Source: Streptomyces cinnabarinus (GTDB lineage: Bacteria > Actinomycetota > Actinomycetes > Streptomycetales > Streptomycetaceae). Taken from it: a stretch of 64,000 nucleotides of DNA. Each line of letters opens with the position of its first letter. Position 1 is the stretch's first letter. The notes under the pieces are model-generated. The model saw only the letters and a program-made list of their open reading frames with translations, was not told the origin of the DNA and made no database searches. Location: positions 5,952,001 through 6,016,000 of the forward strand of contig NZ_CP114413.1 of the NCBI RefSeq assembly GCF_027270315.1, in the 5' to 3' direction. Below, one piece after another: positions 35,889 through 44,138 of the stretch. A program made the position numbers and the translations under genes.

Positions 35889-35902
35889 ACAACTGGAGTT
35901 GT
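35889..35902. promoter_or_regulatory. Candidate TetR operator
   Basis: ACAACTGGAGTTGT: six-base arms ACAACT/AGTTGT around GG, about 31 nt before the reductase start and 69 nt before the TetR start. Confidence 0.55.
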
Positions 35903-35932
35903 TCACAGCTCAGCCTACGGAAAGAGACCGGC

Positions 35933-36517
35933 TTGCGAAAGCTCACGTACTTCGTCGCCTGCTCCATCGACGGCTTCATCGGCGACCCGAACGGCGACGC
36001 CACCTCGATGTTCGCCTATCTGGACGAGGAGTTCCTCGGCTACCTCGGCTCCGCCTGGCCGGAGACCGTCGCCACCCAGGGCCGCGAACAGCTCGGCCTG
36101 AAGGACGCCGAGAACCTCCACTTCGACACGGTGATCCAGGGCCGCGGCAGCTACCAGCTCGCCCTCGACATCGGCGTCACCAGCCCGTACGGGCATCTGC
36201 GCGAGTACGTCGCCTCGCGCTCCCTCGAATCCTCGAAGGACCCGAACGTCACCGTCATCGAGGACGACCTGGTCGGCCGGATCCGCGAGCTGAAGGCGGA
36301 GGAGAGCGACCTCGGCATCTGGCTCTGCGGCGGTTCCCAGGTCGCGGGTGAACTGCTCGACGAGATCGACGAACTGGTCATCAAGACCTACCCGCAGGTG
36401 TACGGCGCGGGCATGCCGATGTTCGGCACCGGGTTCGCCGTCACCGACTTCACCCTGGAGGGGATCCGCACGTTCGGTAACGGAGTGCTGGTCCGCACCT
36501 ACGCACGGAAGCGCTGA
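35933..36517 (+). CDS. RibD C-terminal/DHFR-like family reductase
   Basis: 194 residues from a TTG (RKLTYFVACSIDGFIG) with GGAAAGAG 8-10 nt upstream. The start is chosen because the family N-terminus is RKL-xYFVA; codons up to 35687 overlap the TetR gene. Family motifs include SIDGFIGDPNGDA, a GRGSYQLALDIG block and the C-terminal GGSQVAGELLDEIDELVI. Such proteins are NADPH-dependent reductases of unsettled substrate. Probably repressed by the divergent TetR protein. Confidence 0.85.
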   Translation: MRKLTYFVACSIDGFIGDPNGDATSMFAYLDEEFLGYLGSAWPETVATQGREQLGLKDAENLHFDTVIQGRGSYQLALDIGVTSPYGHLREYVASRSLESSKDPNVTVIEDDLVGRIRELKAEESDLGIWLCGGSQVAGELLDEIDELVIKTYPQVYGAGMPMFGTGFAVTDFTLEGIRTFGNGVLVRTYARKR

Positions 36518-36535
36518 CCGGCCTACCCTGGGGAC

Positions 36536-36871
36536 ATGGGCAGCGAAGAACACGCCTGTCCCGTCTGCGGACAGTCCGTCGATACGGTCGTCCGGCGTCA
36601 TAAGACGCTGGGCGCGTGGGTACCGCGCTGGGTGGCCGGCCCGTGCCGGAACCCGCACTGCGAGGCGTTCGTCGTGGAAGGCGCCGAGGAGGTGCCACAG
36701 GAGCACCACCACCATCACCGGCGCCGTCCCCCGCATCAGCCCCTGCGGCAGCCCGAGCCCGAGCGGCAGCCCGAGCGCCAGGAGGACTCCGAGCGTCAGG
36801 AGGACTCCGAGCGTCAGGAGGAGCCCCACCGCCGGGAGGAGCCCGAGGAACCCGCCGCGAGCGGTCCCTGA
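36536..36871 (+). CDS. Small zinc-ribbon protein with low-complexity tail
   Basis: 111 residues. The first 50 hold two Cys pairs (C8-x-x-C11 and C38-x4-C43), suggesting one zinc site. The tail is His/Pro then Glu/Arg-rich, including two copies of RQEDSE and a partial third, encoded by 18-bp direct repeats at about 36778-36822. No function recognised. A long opposite-strand frame over the same stretch is a GC-bias shadow. Confidence 0.6.
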   Translation: MGSEEHACPVCGQSVDTVVRRHKTLGAWVPRWVAGPCRNPHCEAFVVEGAEEVPQEHHHHHRRRPPHQPLRQPEPERQPERQEDSERQEDSERQEEPHRREEPEEPAASGP

Positions 36872-36990
36872 GAACGCGAGCGAGCGATTCCCCGGAAACG
36901 TCGTGCCGACCATGTCGAGAACGCGTCCCCGGCTCCGACGTCCCCTGTGAGAGCCGCCCGGACGGGCGGTACGAGACGAAGGAGTCGGTC

Positions 36991-37407
36991 ATGAAGTATC
37001 TGGTCATGGTGCAGGGCAGCCAGGCGGACTACGAGGCCATGCAGGGCAATCCGTCCGAGAGCTCGCCGGCGGTCTGGACCGAGCAGGACATCCAGGCGAT
37101 GTTCGCCTTCATGGGCGCACTCAACGACGACCTCGCCGAGAGCGGCGAACTGGTCGACGCCCAGGGCCTCACCGAGCCCGCCCGCACCCGGCACGTCGAC
37201 CTCGGCGCGGACGGCAAGCCCGTCATCACCGATGGCCCGTACGGCGAGACCAAGGAGCTGCTGGCCGGCTACTGGGTCCTGGACTGCGCGAGCCTGGAAC
37301 GGGTCACCGAGATCGCCGCCCGGGTCCTTGAGTGCCCCCAGCCCGCGGGCGCACCGTGCTACCCCGTGGTGATCCGGGCCATCGGCGAGGACGCGGGGGA
37401 CGTCTGA
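36991..37407 (+). CDS. YciI/DGPF-domain protein
   Basis: 138 residues (MKYLVMVQGSQADYEAM). The family stretch VITDGPYGETKELLAGYWVLDCAS carries the DGPF-like motif. These ferredoxin-fold proteins are consistently encoded beside ECF sigma factors of the next type and are thought to act with them; the mechanism is unknown. Its stop lies 6 nt before the sigma-factor GTG. Confidence 0.88.
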   Translation: MKYLVMVQGSQADYEAMQGNPSESSPAVWTEQDIQAMFAFMGALNDDLAESGELVDAQGLTEPARTRHVDLGADGKPVITDGPYGETKELLAGYWVLDCASLERVTEIAARVLECPQPAGAPCYPVVIRAIGEDAGDV

Positions 37408-37412
37408 ACCCC

Positions 37413-38612
37413 GTGGGCGACACCGTCGAGGACCTGCTGCGCGCCAACGCGCCGCAGGTCCTCGGTGCGCTCGTGCGCCGGTACGGCCATTTCGACACCG
37501 CCGAGGACGCCGTACAGGAGGCGCTGCTCGCCGCGGCCGGGCAGTGGCCCTCGGCCGGGGTGCCGGACAATCCGCGCGGGTGGCTGATCAAGGTGGCCTC
37601 GCGGCGGCTGGTGGACGCGCTGCGGGCGGAGGACGCCCGGCGGGCGCGGGAGGAGAAGGCGCTGGCCCTCGGGGAGCGCCTGGCCTCCGGCGCGGACCGG
37701 GCGCCCCGCGAGGACGACTCGCTCTCCGTGCTGTTCCTGTGCTGCCACCCCGAACTGACCCCGCCCGCCCAGATCGCGCTCACCCTGCGCGCGGTCGGCG
37801 GTCTGACCACGGCGGAAATCGCCCGCGCCTGTCTGGTGCCCGAGGCGACCATGGCCCAGCGGATCAGCCGGGCCAAGCAGAAGGTGCGCGGGGTGAGCTT
37901 CGGCCGCCCCGACAACTGGGCCGACCGGCTCCCCGCCGTGCTGCACACCCTCTACCTGGTCTTCAACGAGGGCTATACGGCGACCTCCGGCGCGAGCCTC
38001 CAGCGGCGCGAACTGGCCGGCGAGGCGATCCGGCTCGCCCGTATGGTCCACCGGCTGCTCCCGGACGTCGGCGAGGTGACCGGGCTGCTCGCCCTGATGC
38101 TCCTCACCGACGCCCGCCGCGACGCCCGCACCGGACCGCACGGCGATCTGGTGCCCCTCGACGAACAGGACCGCGACCGCTGGGACAAGGCCGCGATCGA
38201 GGAGGGCGTCGCCCTGATCACCCACGCCCTGCGCACCGGCCCCGCCGGCCCCTACCAACTGCGCGCCGCCATCGCCGCCGTACACGACGAGGCGGCCGAC
38301 GCGGACGCCACGGACTGGCAGGAGATCCTCGGCCTGTACGACGTGCTGGTGCGGCTCGTCCCCGGTCCCGTCGAGCGCCTGAACCGCGCGGTCGCCGTCG
38401 CCATGGTGCGCGGGCCCGCCGCGGGGCTGGCCGAAGTGGACGCATTGGAAGGCGAGTTGGGGCACCGCAGGGATGCCGTGCGGGGACACCTGCTGGAACG
38501 GGCCGGGGCCTACGAGGAGGCGCGGGCCGCTTACCAGTCGGCGGCCGAGCAGACCATGAGCCTGCCCGAGCAGCGCTATCTGCGGAGGCGGGCGGCGCGG
38601 CTCGGCCCGTAA
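37413..38612 (+). CDS. ECF sigma factor with C-terminal TPR-like extension (ECF42 type)
   Basis: 399 residues from a GTG preceded by GGGGGA. Sigma-2 is at about 10-80 (VRRYGHFDTAEDAVQEALLAA, then NPRGWLIKVASRRLVDALRA) and sigma-4 at about 115-170 (LTTAEIARACLVPEATMAQRISRAKQKV). A helical extension of about 200 residues follows, the hallmark of ECF42/COG4941. Coupled to the YciI gene, the standard partner. No anti-sigma gene is adjacent. Confidence 0.88.
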   Translation: MGDTVEDLLRANAPQVLGALVRRYGHFDTAEDAVQEALLAAAGQWPSAGVPDNPRGWLIKVASRRLVDALRAEDARRAREEKALALGERLASGADRAPREDDSLSVLFLCCHPELTPPAQIALTLRAVGGLTTAEIARACLVPEATMAQRISRAKQKVRGVSFGRPDNWADRLPAVLHTLYLVFNEGYTATSGASLQRRELAGEAIRLARMVHRLLPDVGEVTGLLALMLLTDARRDARTGPHGDLVPLDEQDRDRWDKAAIEEGVALITHALRTGPAGPYQLRAAIAAVHDEAADADATDWQEILGLYDVLVRLVPGPVERLNRAVAVAMVRGPAAGLAEVDALEGELGHRRDAVRGHLLERAGAYEEARAAYQSAAEQTMSLPEQRYLRRRAARLGP

Positions 38613-38621
38613 CGTGAACGC

Positions 38622-38939
38622 ATGACCGACCCCATCCTGCACATCACCCAGCGGTCCCAGTGGGACGCGGCCCGCGCCGAGGGCACGTACGAGATCTCGA
38701 CGCGCGGCAGAACCCTTCAGCAGGAGGGGTTCATTCACTGCTCGACGCGCACCCAACTCCCGCGCATCGCGGCGGCCTTCTTCGCGGACCTGACCGACCT
38801 CGTGGTCCTGGTCATCGACCCCGCCCGCCTCACGGCACCCGTCCGCTACGAGGCGGCCGAGCCCGGCGGCGAGGAGTTCCCGCATGTGTACGGGCCGATC
38901 CCGGTGGACGCGGTGGTCGGGGTGGAGCCCTGGAAGTGA
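38622..38939 (+). CDS. DUF952 family protein
   Basis: 105 residues. Family pattern ILHITQRSQWDAARAEGTY at the start, EGFIHCST in the middle and PHVYGPIPVDAVVGV at the end. The fold resembles ADP-ribosyl-transferase-like proteins, but no activity is assigned. It begins 9 nt after the sigma-factor stop and may share its transcript. Confidence 0.85.
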   Translation: MTDPILHITQRSQWDAARAEGTYEISTRGRTLQQEGFIHCSTRTQLPRIAAAFFADLTDLVVLVIDPARLTAPVRYEAAEPGGEEFPHVYGPIPVDAVVGVEPWK

Positions 38940-38946
38940 GGCACGG

Positions 38947-39780
38947 TCAGCCGAAGTCGGCGAGGTGGTCGGCGGCCCAGGCGGTGAAGGGGCGGGCGGG
39001 GTGGCCGGTGAGCTCCGCCACGGCCTCGGTGAGCGGGACGGGCTTGGAGTCGTTGGACTCCCACCAGTTCAGGAGGGCGTCCGCGTAAGGGCCGGGGAGG
39101 TAGTCGGCCATCTCCTCCTTCCACTGCGCCCGGGTGACCCGGCGGACGGTGATGGGACGGCCCAGGGCCGCGGCGAGCAGGTCGATCTGCTGGGCGAAGG
39201 TCAGCGACTCCGGCCCGGAGAGCGTGTAGTGGCCGCCGCGGTGGCGAGGGTCGGTCAGGACCGCGTGGGCGGCCTCGGCGACGTCCTTCTCGTGGAGGGG
39301 GTCGCTGTGGGCGCCGGGGTAGGGGAGGCTGATCGGCTGTCCCGCTCCGATGGGCCGGGCCCAGGACGCGGCGTTGGCGGCGAAGGCGCCCGGCCGCAGG
39401 ATCGTGGTGGTCAACGGCGAGGCGAGCAGGGCGTGTTCCACGTCCAGATGTGACTTGGCCAGCGGGTCGTTCTCCGCGTCGGGGCCGAGCACGCTCGCCG
39501 AGGAGAGCAGTACGACGTGCTCGACTCCGGCCGTGCGTGCCTGGGCGATGAAATCGGCGATGCGCTCGGGGCGGGCGTAGAGGAAGACCGAGCGGACGCC
39601 GGTCAGGGCGGCGGGGAAACCGGTCGGGTCGGTGAGGTCGAGGCGTACGGTCTCGACGCCGTCGGGCGGGGCGAGGCCCTCGGGCCGCGCGGAGCCGAGC
39701 CGGACGGGCAGGCCGTCGCGGTGGAGCAGGTCGGTGAGCTGGGTGGCCACGGCGCCCCGGGCGCCGGTGATCAAGAACAT
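38947..39780 (-). CDS. NmrA-like atypical SDR (NAD(P)-binding)
   Basis: 277 residues. N-terminal MFLITGARGAVATQL is the glycine motif; VVLLSSASVLG and a C-terminal substrate domain follow, as in azoreductase-like or NmrA-type proteins. No classical YxxxK is visible. Divergent from a TetR gene; the intervening 157 nt carry repeated palindromes, so this is the likely target. Confidence 0.85.
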   Translation of the reverse strand: MFLITGARGAVATQLTDLLHRDGLPVRLGSARPEGLAPPDGVETVRLDLTDPTGFPAALTGVRSVFLYARPERIADFIAQARTAGVEHVVLLSSASVLGPDAENDPLAKSHLDVEHALLASPLTTTILRPGAFAANAASWARPIGAGQPISLPYPGAHSDPLHEKDVAEAAHAVLTDPRHRGGHYTLSGPESLTFAQQIDLLAAALGRPITVRRVTRAQWKEEMADYLPGPYADALLNWWESNDSKPVPLTEAVAELTGHPARPFTAWAADHLADFG

Positions 39781-39856
39781 GGCTTTGCTTCCCCCTGTTG
39801 AGGTGTCGCTACGACTGATGCGAACGACGAATGGCGAACGACGAACGATGTACGTT

Positions 39857-39901
39857 ACGAACGACGTTCGTCATCGATCGTAGGGAACGAACGCTGTTCG
39901 T
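39857..39901. promoter_or_regulatory. Tandem TetR-type operators
   Basis: Two perfect palindromes, ACGAAC-GAC-GTTCGT (39857-39871) and ACGAAC-GCT-GTTCGT (39887-39901), start 30 bp apart. A weaker third copy (AAACGGCGTTCG) follows at about 39905. They lie between the divergent SDR and TetR genes. Confidence 0.75.
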
Positions 39902-39937
39902 GTCAAACGGCGTTCGCCCGACGGCTAGGCTTCCCCC

Positions 39938-40612
39938 ATGAGCACGCAACCGGTCAGCCGCCGCGCACGGCCCGCCAAGGCGCCCCTCAGTCGCGACGTC
40001 ATCGTCCGTACCGGCCTGGACATCCTGGACCGCGACGGTCTGGACGCCCTGACCATGCGCCGCGTCGCGAAGGAACTCGACACCGGCCCGGCCTCGCTCT
40101 ACGTCTACGTCGCCCACCGCGACGACCTGATGGCGGCCATGCTCGACGAGGCCCTGGCCCCCGTCCCGCGGACCCCGTTGCCCGCCGAGGCGGGCTGGCG
40201 CGACCGGCTCCACGCCCTGGTCGGCGCCGCGGTCGAGGCCATGAGCCGGCATGAAGGGCTCGCCCAGGTCGCCCTCGGCGCCATCCCGACCGGCGACAAC
40301 GCCCTGCTGGTCGTCGACCGCCTGCTCGCGCTGCTCAAGGAGGGCGGCCTCGACGACACCACCGCCGCCTGGGCCGTGGACCTGCTCTACCTCCACATCG
40401 CGGCTGCGGCGGCCGAACAGAGCACCTACGACAGGAAGCCGGCGGGCGAGGAGGCCACGGTCGCCGCGGCCGACCGCCGCTATGCCGCCCTCCCCGCCGA
40501 CCGCTACCCGATGGTCACCGCACTGCGGGGCCCGCTGCTCTCCCCGGGCGACCGCGACACCTGGGGCGTGGACGTCCTGATCAACGGCATCCTCCACACA
40601 CCCGCCCACTGA
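39938..40612 (+). CDS. TetR/AcrR-family regulator
   Basis: 224 residues. Helix-turn-helix LTMRRVAKELDTGPASLYVYVAHRDDLMAAMLDEAL (about 38-73) and a TetR-C-like ligand domain. It probably binds the palindromes in front of it and represses both itself and the divergent NmrA-like gene. A 79-residue protein gene follows after 15 nt. Confidence 0.87.
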   Translation: MSTQPVSRRARPAKAPLSRDVIVRTGLDILDRDGLDALTMRRVAKELDTGPASLYVYVAHRDDLMAAMLDEALAPVPRTPLPAEAGWRDRLHALVGAAVEAMSRHEGLAQVALGAIPTGDNALLVVDRLLALLKEGGLDDTTAAWAVDLLYLHIAAAAAEQSTYDRKPAGEEATVAAADRRYAALPADRYPMVTALRGPLLSPGDRDTWGVDVLINGILHTPAH

Positions 40613-40627
40613 GAAGGGATCGATCGC

Positions 40628-40867
40628 ATGCAACGGCGCCGGTTATGGCGAGGGACAGTGGTCGCATGGGCGGCCACGGTGACCGTCGCGGGCGGGCTGA
40701 CGCTGTGGCTCCAGGACGCCGGGGAGCCCGAGCGGCCGCAACAGCGGCAGCGGTCGGAGCCGCACCCCGAGCACTACGACGACTCCGACTGCCCGGGACC
40801 CGGGGTGACGCCCACGCCCCGCGACGACGGGATGGTCGTGCTCTGCGCCTACACCAGGGCCCGCTAG
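40628..40867 (+). CDS. Small membrane-anchored or exported protein
   Basis: 79 residues: basic N-terminus, one hydrophobic segment (VVAWAATVTVAGGLTLWL, about 11-28), then a Pro/His/Asp-rich tail with two Cys that could pair outside the cell. ATG follows AGAAGGGA. Function unknown. Its stop overlaps the convergent VOC gene stop by 4 nt. Confidence 0.65.
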   Translation: MQRRRLWRGTVVAWAATVTVAGGLTLWLQDAGEPERPQQRQRSEPHPEHYDDSDCPGPGVTPTPRDDGMVVLCAYTRAR

Positions 40868-41598
40868 GCCGGCAGCCCGCCCGTCTCCGGGTCCCGCCCC
40901 GTCAGGCAGTACAGACCGCCCGCCGGGTCGCGCAGTACGCGCCAGTGGGCGCCGCGGTGCACCGGCGTGGCACCGAGCCGCTCGTGTTCGGCGCCGGTGG
41001 CGTCGATGTCCGCGCAGGCCAGGTCCAGATGAGCCGAGCCGGGACGCTCCTCGCCGAGCCGCTGGAGCAGGATGCGGATCGGAAGTCCGGCCGGCGGGCG
41101 CAGCACATGGAACTCCGGGCGCGAACCGGGGCGGGACCCCCACTCGGGCAACAGGGCCGTCCAGAAGGCGACTTCGGCGTCGTAGGAGGACGGCGGGAGG
41201 TCGAGGCAGACCTGGTCGAGGCGGGAGCCGTGGACGACCGGCGGGCGGCGGGACTCCCCGTGCCACGGGACCGCGCAGAACAACTGCCCGGCCGGCGAGC
41301 GCAGTACGGCCCAGTCCCCGTGGTCGGCGACCAGGTCAGCCCCGGTCCGCAGCGCCCCCTGCACGAAGCCCGCGATGTCCTCGACGGAGAAGTCGAGATG
41401 AGCGCCGCCCGGCCCGTGCGCCACGCCCTGGACCTTGACGCAGGCGTCGCCCGACTCGGGCAGCAGGGTCACGAACTCGCCCTGATCTCCTCGGAGTTCG
41501 GAGAGCCGGGTGCCCGTGACGGCGGTCCAGAAGTCACCGGCGAGGCCGAAGCCGGCGGCGGGCCGGTCGACGAAGGCGTACGTCCAGCGGATGCTCAT
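40864..41598 (-). CDS. Two-domain VOC-superfamily protein
   Basis: 244 residues, two tandem glyoxalase/bleomycin-resistance-like halves (about 1-120 and 125-244). Each has the HLDFSVEDI / HLDLACADI element that supplies metal ligands in this superfamily. Such proteins range from dioxygenases to antibiotic binders; the ligand is unknown. Confidence 0.82.
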   Translation of the reverse strand: MSIRWTYAFVDRPAAGFGLAGDFWTAVTGTRLSELRGDQGEFVTLLPESGDACVKVQGVAHGPGGAHLDFSVEDIAGFVQGALRTGADLVADHGDWAVLRSPAGQLFCAVPWHGESRRPPVVHGSRLDQVCLDLPPSSYDAEVAFWTALLPEWGSRPGSRPEFHVLRPPAGLPIRILLQRLGEERPGSAHLDLACADIDATGAEHERLGATPVHRGAHWRVLRDPAGGLYCLTGRDPETGGLPA

Positions 41599-41639
41599 GG
41601 ACGCGATCGTAGATCAATTGCCTTGTTCAACTGTCTTGT

Positions 41640-42053
41640 TCAACTGTTCGGTTCCATGAACCGCAGCATGTTCCCGGCCGGGTCCCGGAACGCGCAGTCG
41701 CGCACGCCGTACGGCTGGTCCATCGGCTCCTGGATGACGTCGGCGCCGGCTTCCCGCACCCGGGCGAACAGGGCGTCGCAGTCGTCGGTGGTGAAGTTGA
41801 CCCCGCGCAGCACACCCTTGGCCAGCAGGCGGGCCATCGCCTCCCGGTCGGCGGGGGAGATGTCGGGGTCCGCGCCGGGCGGCTCCAGCACCACGTCCAC
41901 GTCGGGCTGGAGCGGCGAACCGACGGTCACCCAGCGCATGCCCTCGAACCCGACGTCGTTGCGGACCTCCATGCCGAGGACATCCCGGTAGAAGGCGATC
42001 GCCTTGTCGTGGTCGTCGACAGCGAGGAAACAGTTCTTGAGCTTGATGTCCAT
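41640..42053 (-). CDS. VOC-family protein
   Basis: 137 residues, single VOC module: KNCFLAVDDHDKAIAFYRDVLGMEVRNDVGFEG at the start and CAFRDPAGNMLRFMEP at the end. It lies 17 nt upstream of the AraC-type gene on the same strand order (AraC stop 42071 precedes it), so the two may be co-transcribed, AraC first. Confidence 0.83.
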   Translation of the reverse strand: MDIKLKNCFLAVDDHDKAIAFYRDVLGMEVRNDVGFEGMRWVTVGSPLQPDVDVVLEPPGADPDISPADREAMARLLAKGVLRGVNFTTDDCDALFARVREAGADVIQEPMDQPYGVRDCAFRDPAGNMLRFMEPNS

Positions 42054-42070
42054 GGCAGCAGGCTAGGCCG

Positions 42071-42463
42071 CTACGAGCGTCTCGGCCGGGTGAACCGGCG
42101 GGTCACGCACGGCGGGATCGTCGCGCTGTCCTCGTGCGAGCGGGCCCGGTAGGCGCTCGGCGTCTCACCGACCAGTTCGGTGAAGCGGGAGCTGAAGGAG
42201 CCGAGCGAGGTGCAGCCCACGGCCATGCAGACCTCGGTGACGGACAGGTCGCCGCGCCGGAGCAGTGCCTTGGCGCGCTCGATGCGGCGCGTCATGAGAT
42301 AGCCGTACGGAGTCTCGCCGTACGCCTCGCGGAAGCTGCGCTGGAAATGGCCCGGGGACATCAGCGCGGTCCGGGCGAGCGCCGTGACGTCGAGAGGCTC
42401 GGTGTACTCGCGGTCCATGCGGTCGCGCGCCCGGCGCAGCCGGACCAGGTCCTCGGTGTTCAC
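42071..42463 (-). CDS. AraC-family helix-turn-helix regulator
   Basis: 130 residues from a GTG: essentially only the AraC DNA-binding domain (TALMSPGHFQRSFREAYGETPYGYLMTRRIERAKALLRRGDLSVTEVCMAVGCTSLGSFSSRFTELVGETPSAYR). No separate effector domain. Likely regulates the VOC gene that follows. Confidence 0.85.
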   Translation of the reverse strand: MNTEDLVRLRRARDRMDREYTEPLDVTALARTALMSPGHFQRSFREAYGETPYGYLMTRRIERAKALLRRGDLSVTEVCMAVGCTSLGSFSSRFTELVGETPSAYRARSHEDSATIPPCVTRRFTRPRRS

Positions 42464-42486
42464 CGGTCCAGGATGACAGAAGCCGA

Positions 42487-42519
42487 AAGGGGCCCGGCCG
42501 GTGAACGGCCGGGCCCCTT
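42487..42519 (-). terminator. sodN terminator
   Basis: 14-bp perfect GC-rich stem (42487-42500 with 42506-42519), loop GTGAA, 11 nt past the sodN stop. Confidence 0.85.
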
Positions 42520-42529
42520 CGGAAGTTCG

Positions 42530-42925
42530 TCAGGCCTTCTTGGTCTCCCAGAAGATCTTGTCGATCTGGGCGATGTAGTCCAGGGCCTTCTGACCGGTCG
42601 CCGGGTCGGTGGACGCCTTGGCGGCCGAGAGGGCCTTGAGGGCGTCGTTGACCAGCTGGTGCAGCTCCGGGTACTTCTCGAAGTGCGGGGGCTTGAAGTA
42701 GTCGCTCCACAGGACCGACACGTGGTGCTTGGCGAGCTCGGCGCGCTGCTCCTTGATGACGGTCGCACGGGCCTGGAAGTGCGGGTCGTCGTTGGCGGCC
42801 ATCTTGTCCTGCACGGCCTTGACCGACTCCGCCTCGATGCGGGCCTGGGCAGGGTCGTACACGCCGCAGGGCAGGTCGCAGTGCGCGCTGACCTTCACCT
42901 TGGGGGCAAACAGGCGGGAAAGCAT
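42530..42925 (-). CDS. sodN: Nickel superoxide dismutase
   Basis: 131 residues. A 14-residue leader (MLSRLFAPKVKVSA) precedes HCDLPCGVY, the nickel hook whose His1, Cys2 and Cys6 ligate the metal once the leader is removed. It dismutates superoxide in the cytoplasm as a hexamer. The processing peptidase gene sodX is divergent, 145 nt away. In S. coelicolor nickel raises sodN and a small RNA from its 3' end silences the iron enzyme gene sodF. Confidence 0.97.
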   Translation of the reverse strand: MLSRLFAPKVKVSAHCDLPCGVYDPAQARIEAESVKAVQDKMAANDDPHFQARATVIKEQRAELAKHHVSVLWSDYFKPPHFEKYPELHQLVNDALKALSAAKASTDPATGQKALDYIAQIDKIFWETKKA

Positions 42926-43070
42926 GGAGCATTCCTTCCTCGTGATCGTCTTCTCAGGTGGGACATTACTCCCTGCGGGACGCGTTTTCGCGAGTGCCCC
43001 CATGGGCTTAGGACAAAAGTCCAGGGTCAGACTGAGACTGGTGGAGGATAGGACCGGGGAGGTGCCGGTG

Positions 43071-43505
43071 ATGCCGGAACTGTCGCAGGAGACCGAACGC
43101 GGGCGGCCGTTGCTGCCCTTCGGGCCGGCCGAGGTGACCGGGCCGTCGATGGTGCCCACGCTCAACCACGGGGACCGGCTGCTCGTGCACTACGGGGCCC
43201 GGATCCGGCCCGGTGACGTGGTCGTTCTGCGTCATCCGTTCCAGCAGGACCTGCTGGTCGTCAAGCGCGCGGCGGAGCGCCGCGAGGGCGGCTGGTGGGT
43301 GCTCGGGGACAACGCGTACGCGGGCGGGGACAGCACCGACTACGGCACGGTCCCGGCGGAGTTGGTGCTCGGCCGGGTGCGGGCCCGGTTCCGGCCGCGC
43401 AAGGCGGCTCAGCGCTCGCCGTTCGCGCTGGCGCTCTGGGCGCTGTCCGCCGTCCGGCCGGTGCTCTCCGACCGGTCCGCCTCCAGGCGCTTGCGGGCGC
43501 GGTAG
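43071..43505 (+). CDS. sodX: Nickel-SOD maturation peptidase, signal-peptidase-like
   Basis: 144 residues from an ATG 8 nt after GGGGAGG. S26-type serine peptidase with S26 in GPSMVPTL and K65 in VVKR as the catalytic pair, then the GDNAYAGGDSTDYG box. It should trim the sodN leader. Its last 97 nt overlap, on the opposite strand, the end of the CGNR gene. Confidence 0.93.
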   Translation: MPELSQETERGRPLLPFGPAEVTGPSMVPTLNHGDRLLVHYGARIRPGDVVVLRHPFQQDLLVVKRAAERREGGWWVLGDNAYAGGDSTDYGTVPAELVLGRVRARFRPRKAAQRSPFALALWALSAVRPVLSDRSASRRLRAR

Positions 43506-44038
43506 GCGGCCACGTTCGCGCGGGTGGCACAGCGGTCGGAGCAGTAGCGCCGGGACCGGTTGGTCGAGGTGTCGAGGTAGGCGTTGCGGCACGGCGCTGC
43601 CTCGCACAGACCGAGCCGGTCCACGCCGAACTCGGTCAGATGGAAGGCGAGGCCCATCGCCGCGATGGCCGCGTAGCCCGCGGTCACGTTCGAGGGATGG
43701 TCCGCGAGGTGCATGTGCCACAGCGGGCGCCCGTCGTCGTCCCTGTGGTCGTGCCCGGAGATCTGCGGGCTGACCGGGAACTCCAGCAGCAGTGAGTTCA
43801 GCAGGTCCACGGAGAGCGTCTCGTCGCCGCCGTCGGCCGCCTCGAAGACCGCGCGCAGCCGGGCCCGCACCGAGCGGAAGCGGGTGACGTCCGCGTCCGT
43901 CGCGCGCCGGGCCGCCGACTGGTTCGCGCCGAACAGGTCGCGGATGGCCTCCACCGACGTCAGCGAGTCCTTGCCCCGGGCCGGGTCCTCGCTGTTGACG
44001 AGACGTACGGCGTAGTCCGAGTAATAGGCCAGTTCCAC
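43409..44038 (-). CDS. ABATE/CGNR zinc-finger regulator-like protein
   Basis: 209 residues from a GTG. N-terminal ABATE domain (about 1-140), C-terminal CGNR-type zinc ribbon with CEAAPCRNAYLDTSTNRSRRYCSDRCATR (about 145-173). These proteins are thought to bind DNA in stress settings. The final 32 codons overlap the convergent sodX gene and code for a Ser/Arg-rich tail. Confidence 0.87.
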   Translation of the reverse strand: MELAYYSDYAVRLVNSEDPARGKDSLTSVEAIRDLFGANQSAARRATDADVTRFRSVRARLRAVFEAADGGDETLSVDLLNSLLLEFPVSPQISGHDHRDDDGRPLWHMHLADHPSNVTAGYAAIAAMGLAFHLTEFGVDRLGLCEAAPCRNAYLDTSTNRSRRYCSDRCATRANVAAYRARKRLEADRSESTGRTADSAQSASANGER

Positions 44039-44138
44039 TTGTAGTCCTTACGGAGGCGTTCTATGGTCGTGGTGCGGTCGGGGTAACAGCTGATCGTGCT
44101 TCCAGGGTATTACGCGTACGTCCGAAGAGGGGGCTCCC

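Noticed and set aside
35915..36913. 332-codon minus-strand frame with Leu/Gly repeats
   Set aside because: It is the antisense image of the reductase and the repeat tail of the zinc-ribbon protein, without start-site support.
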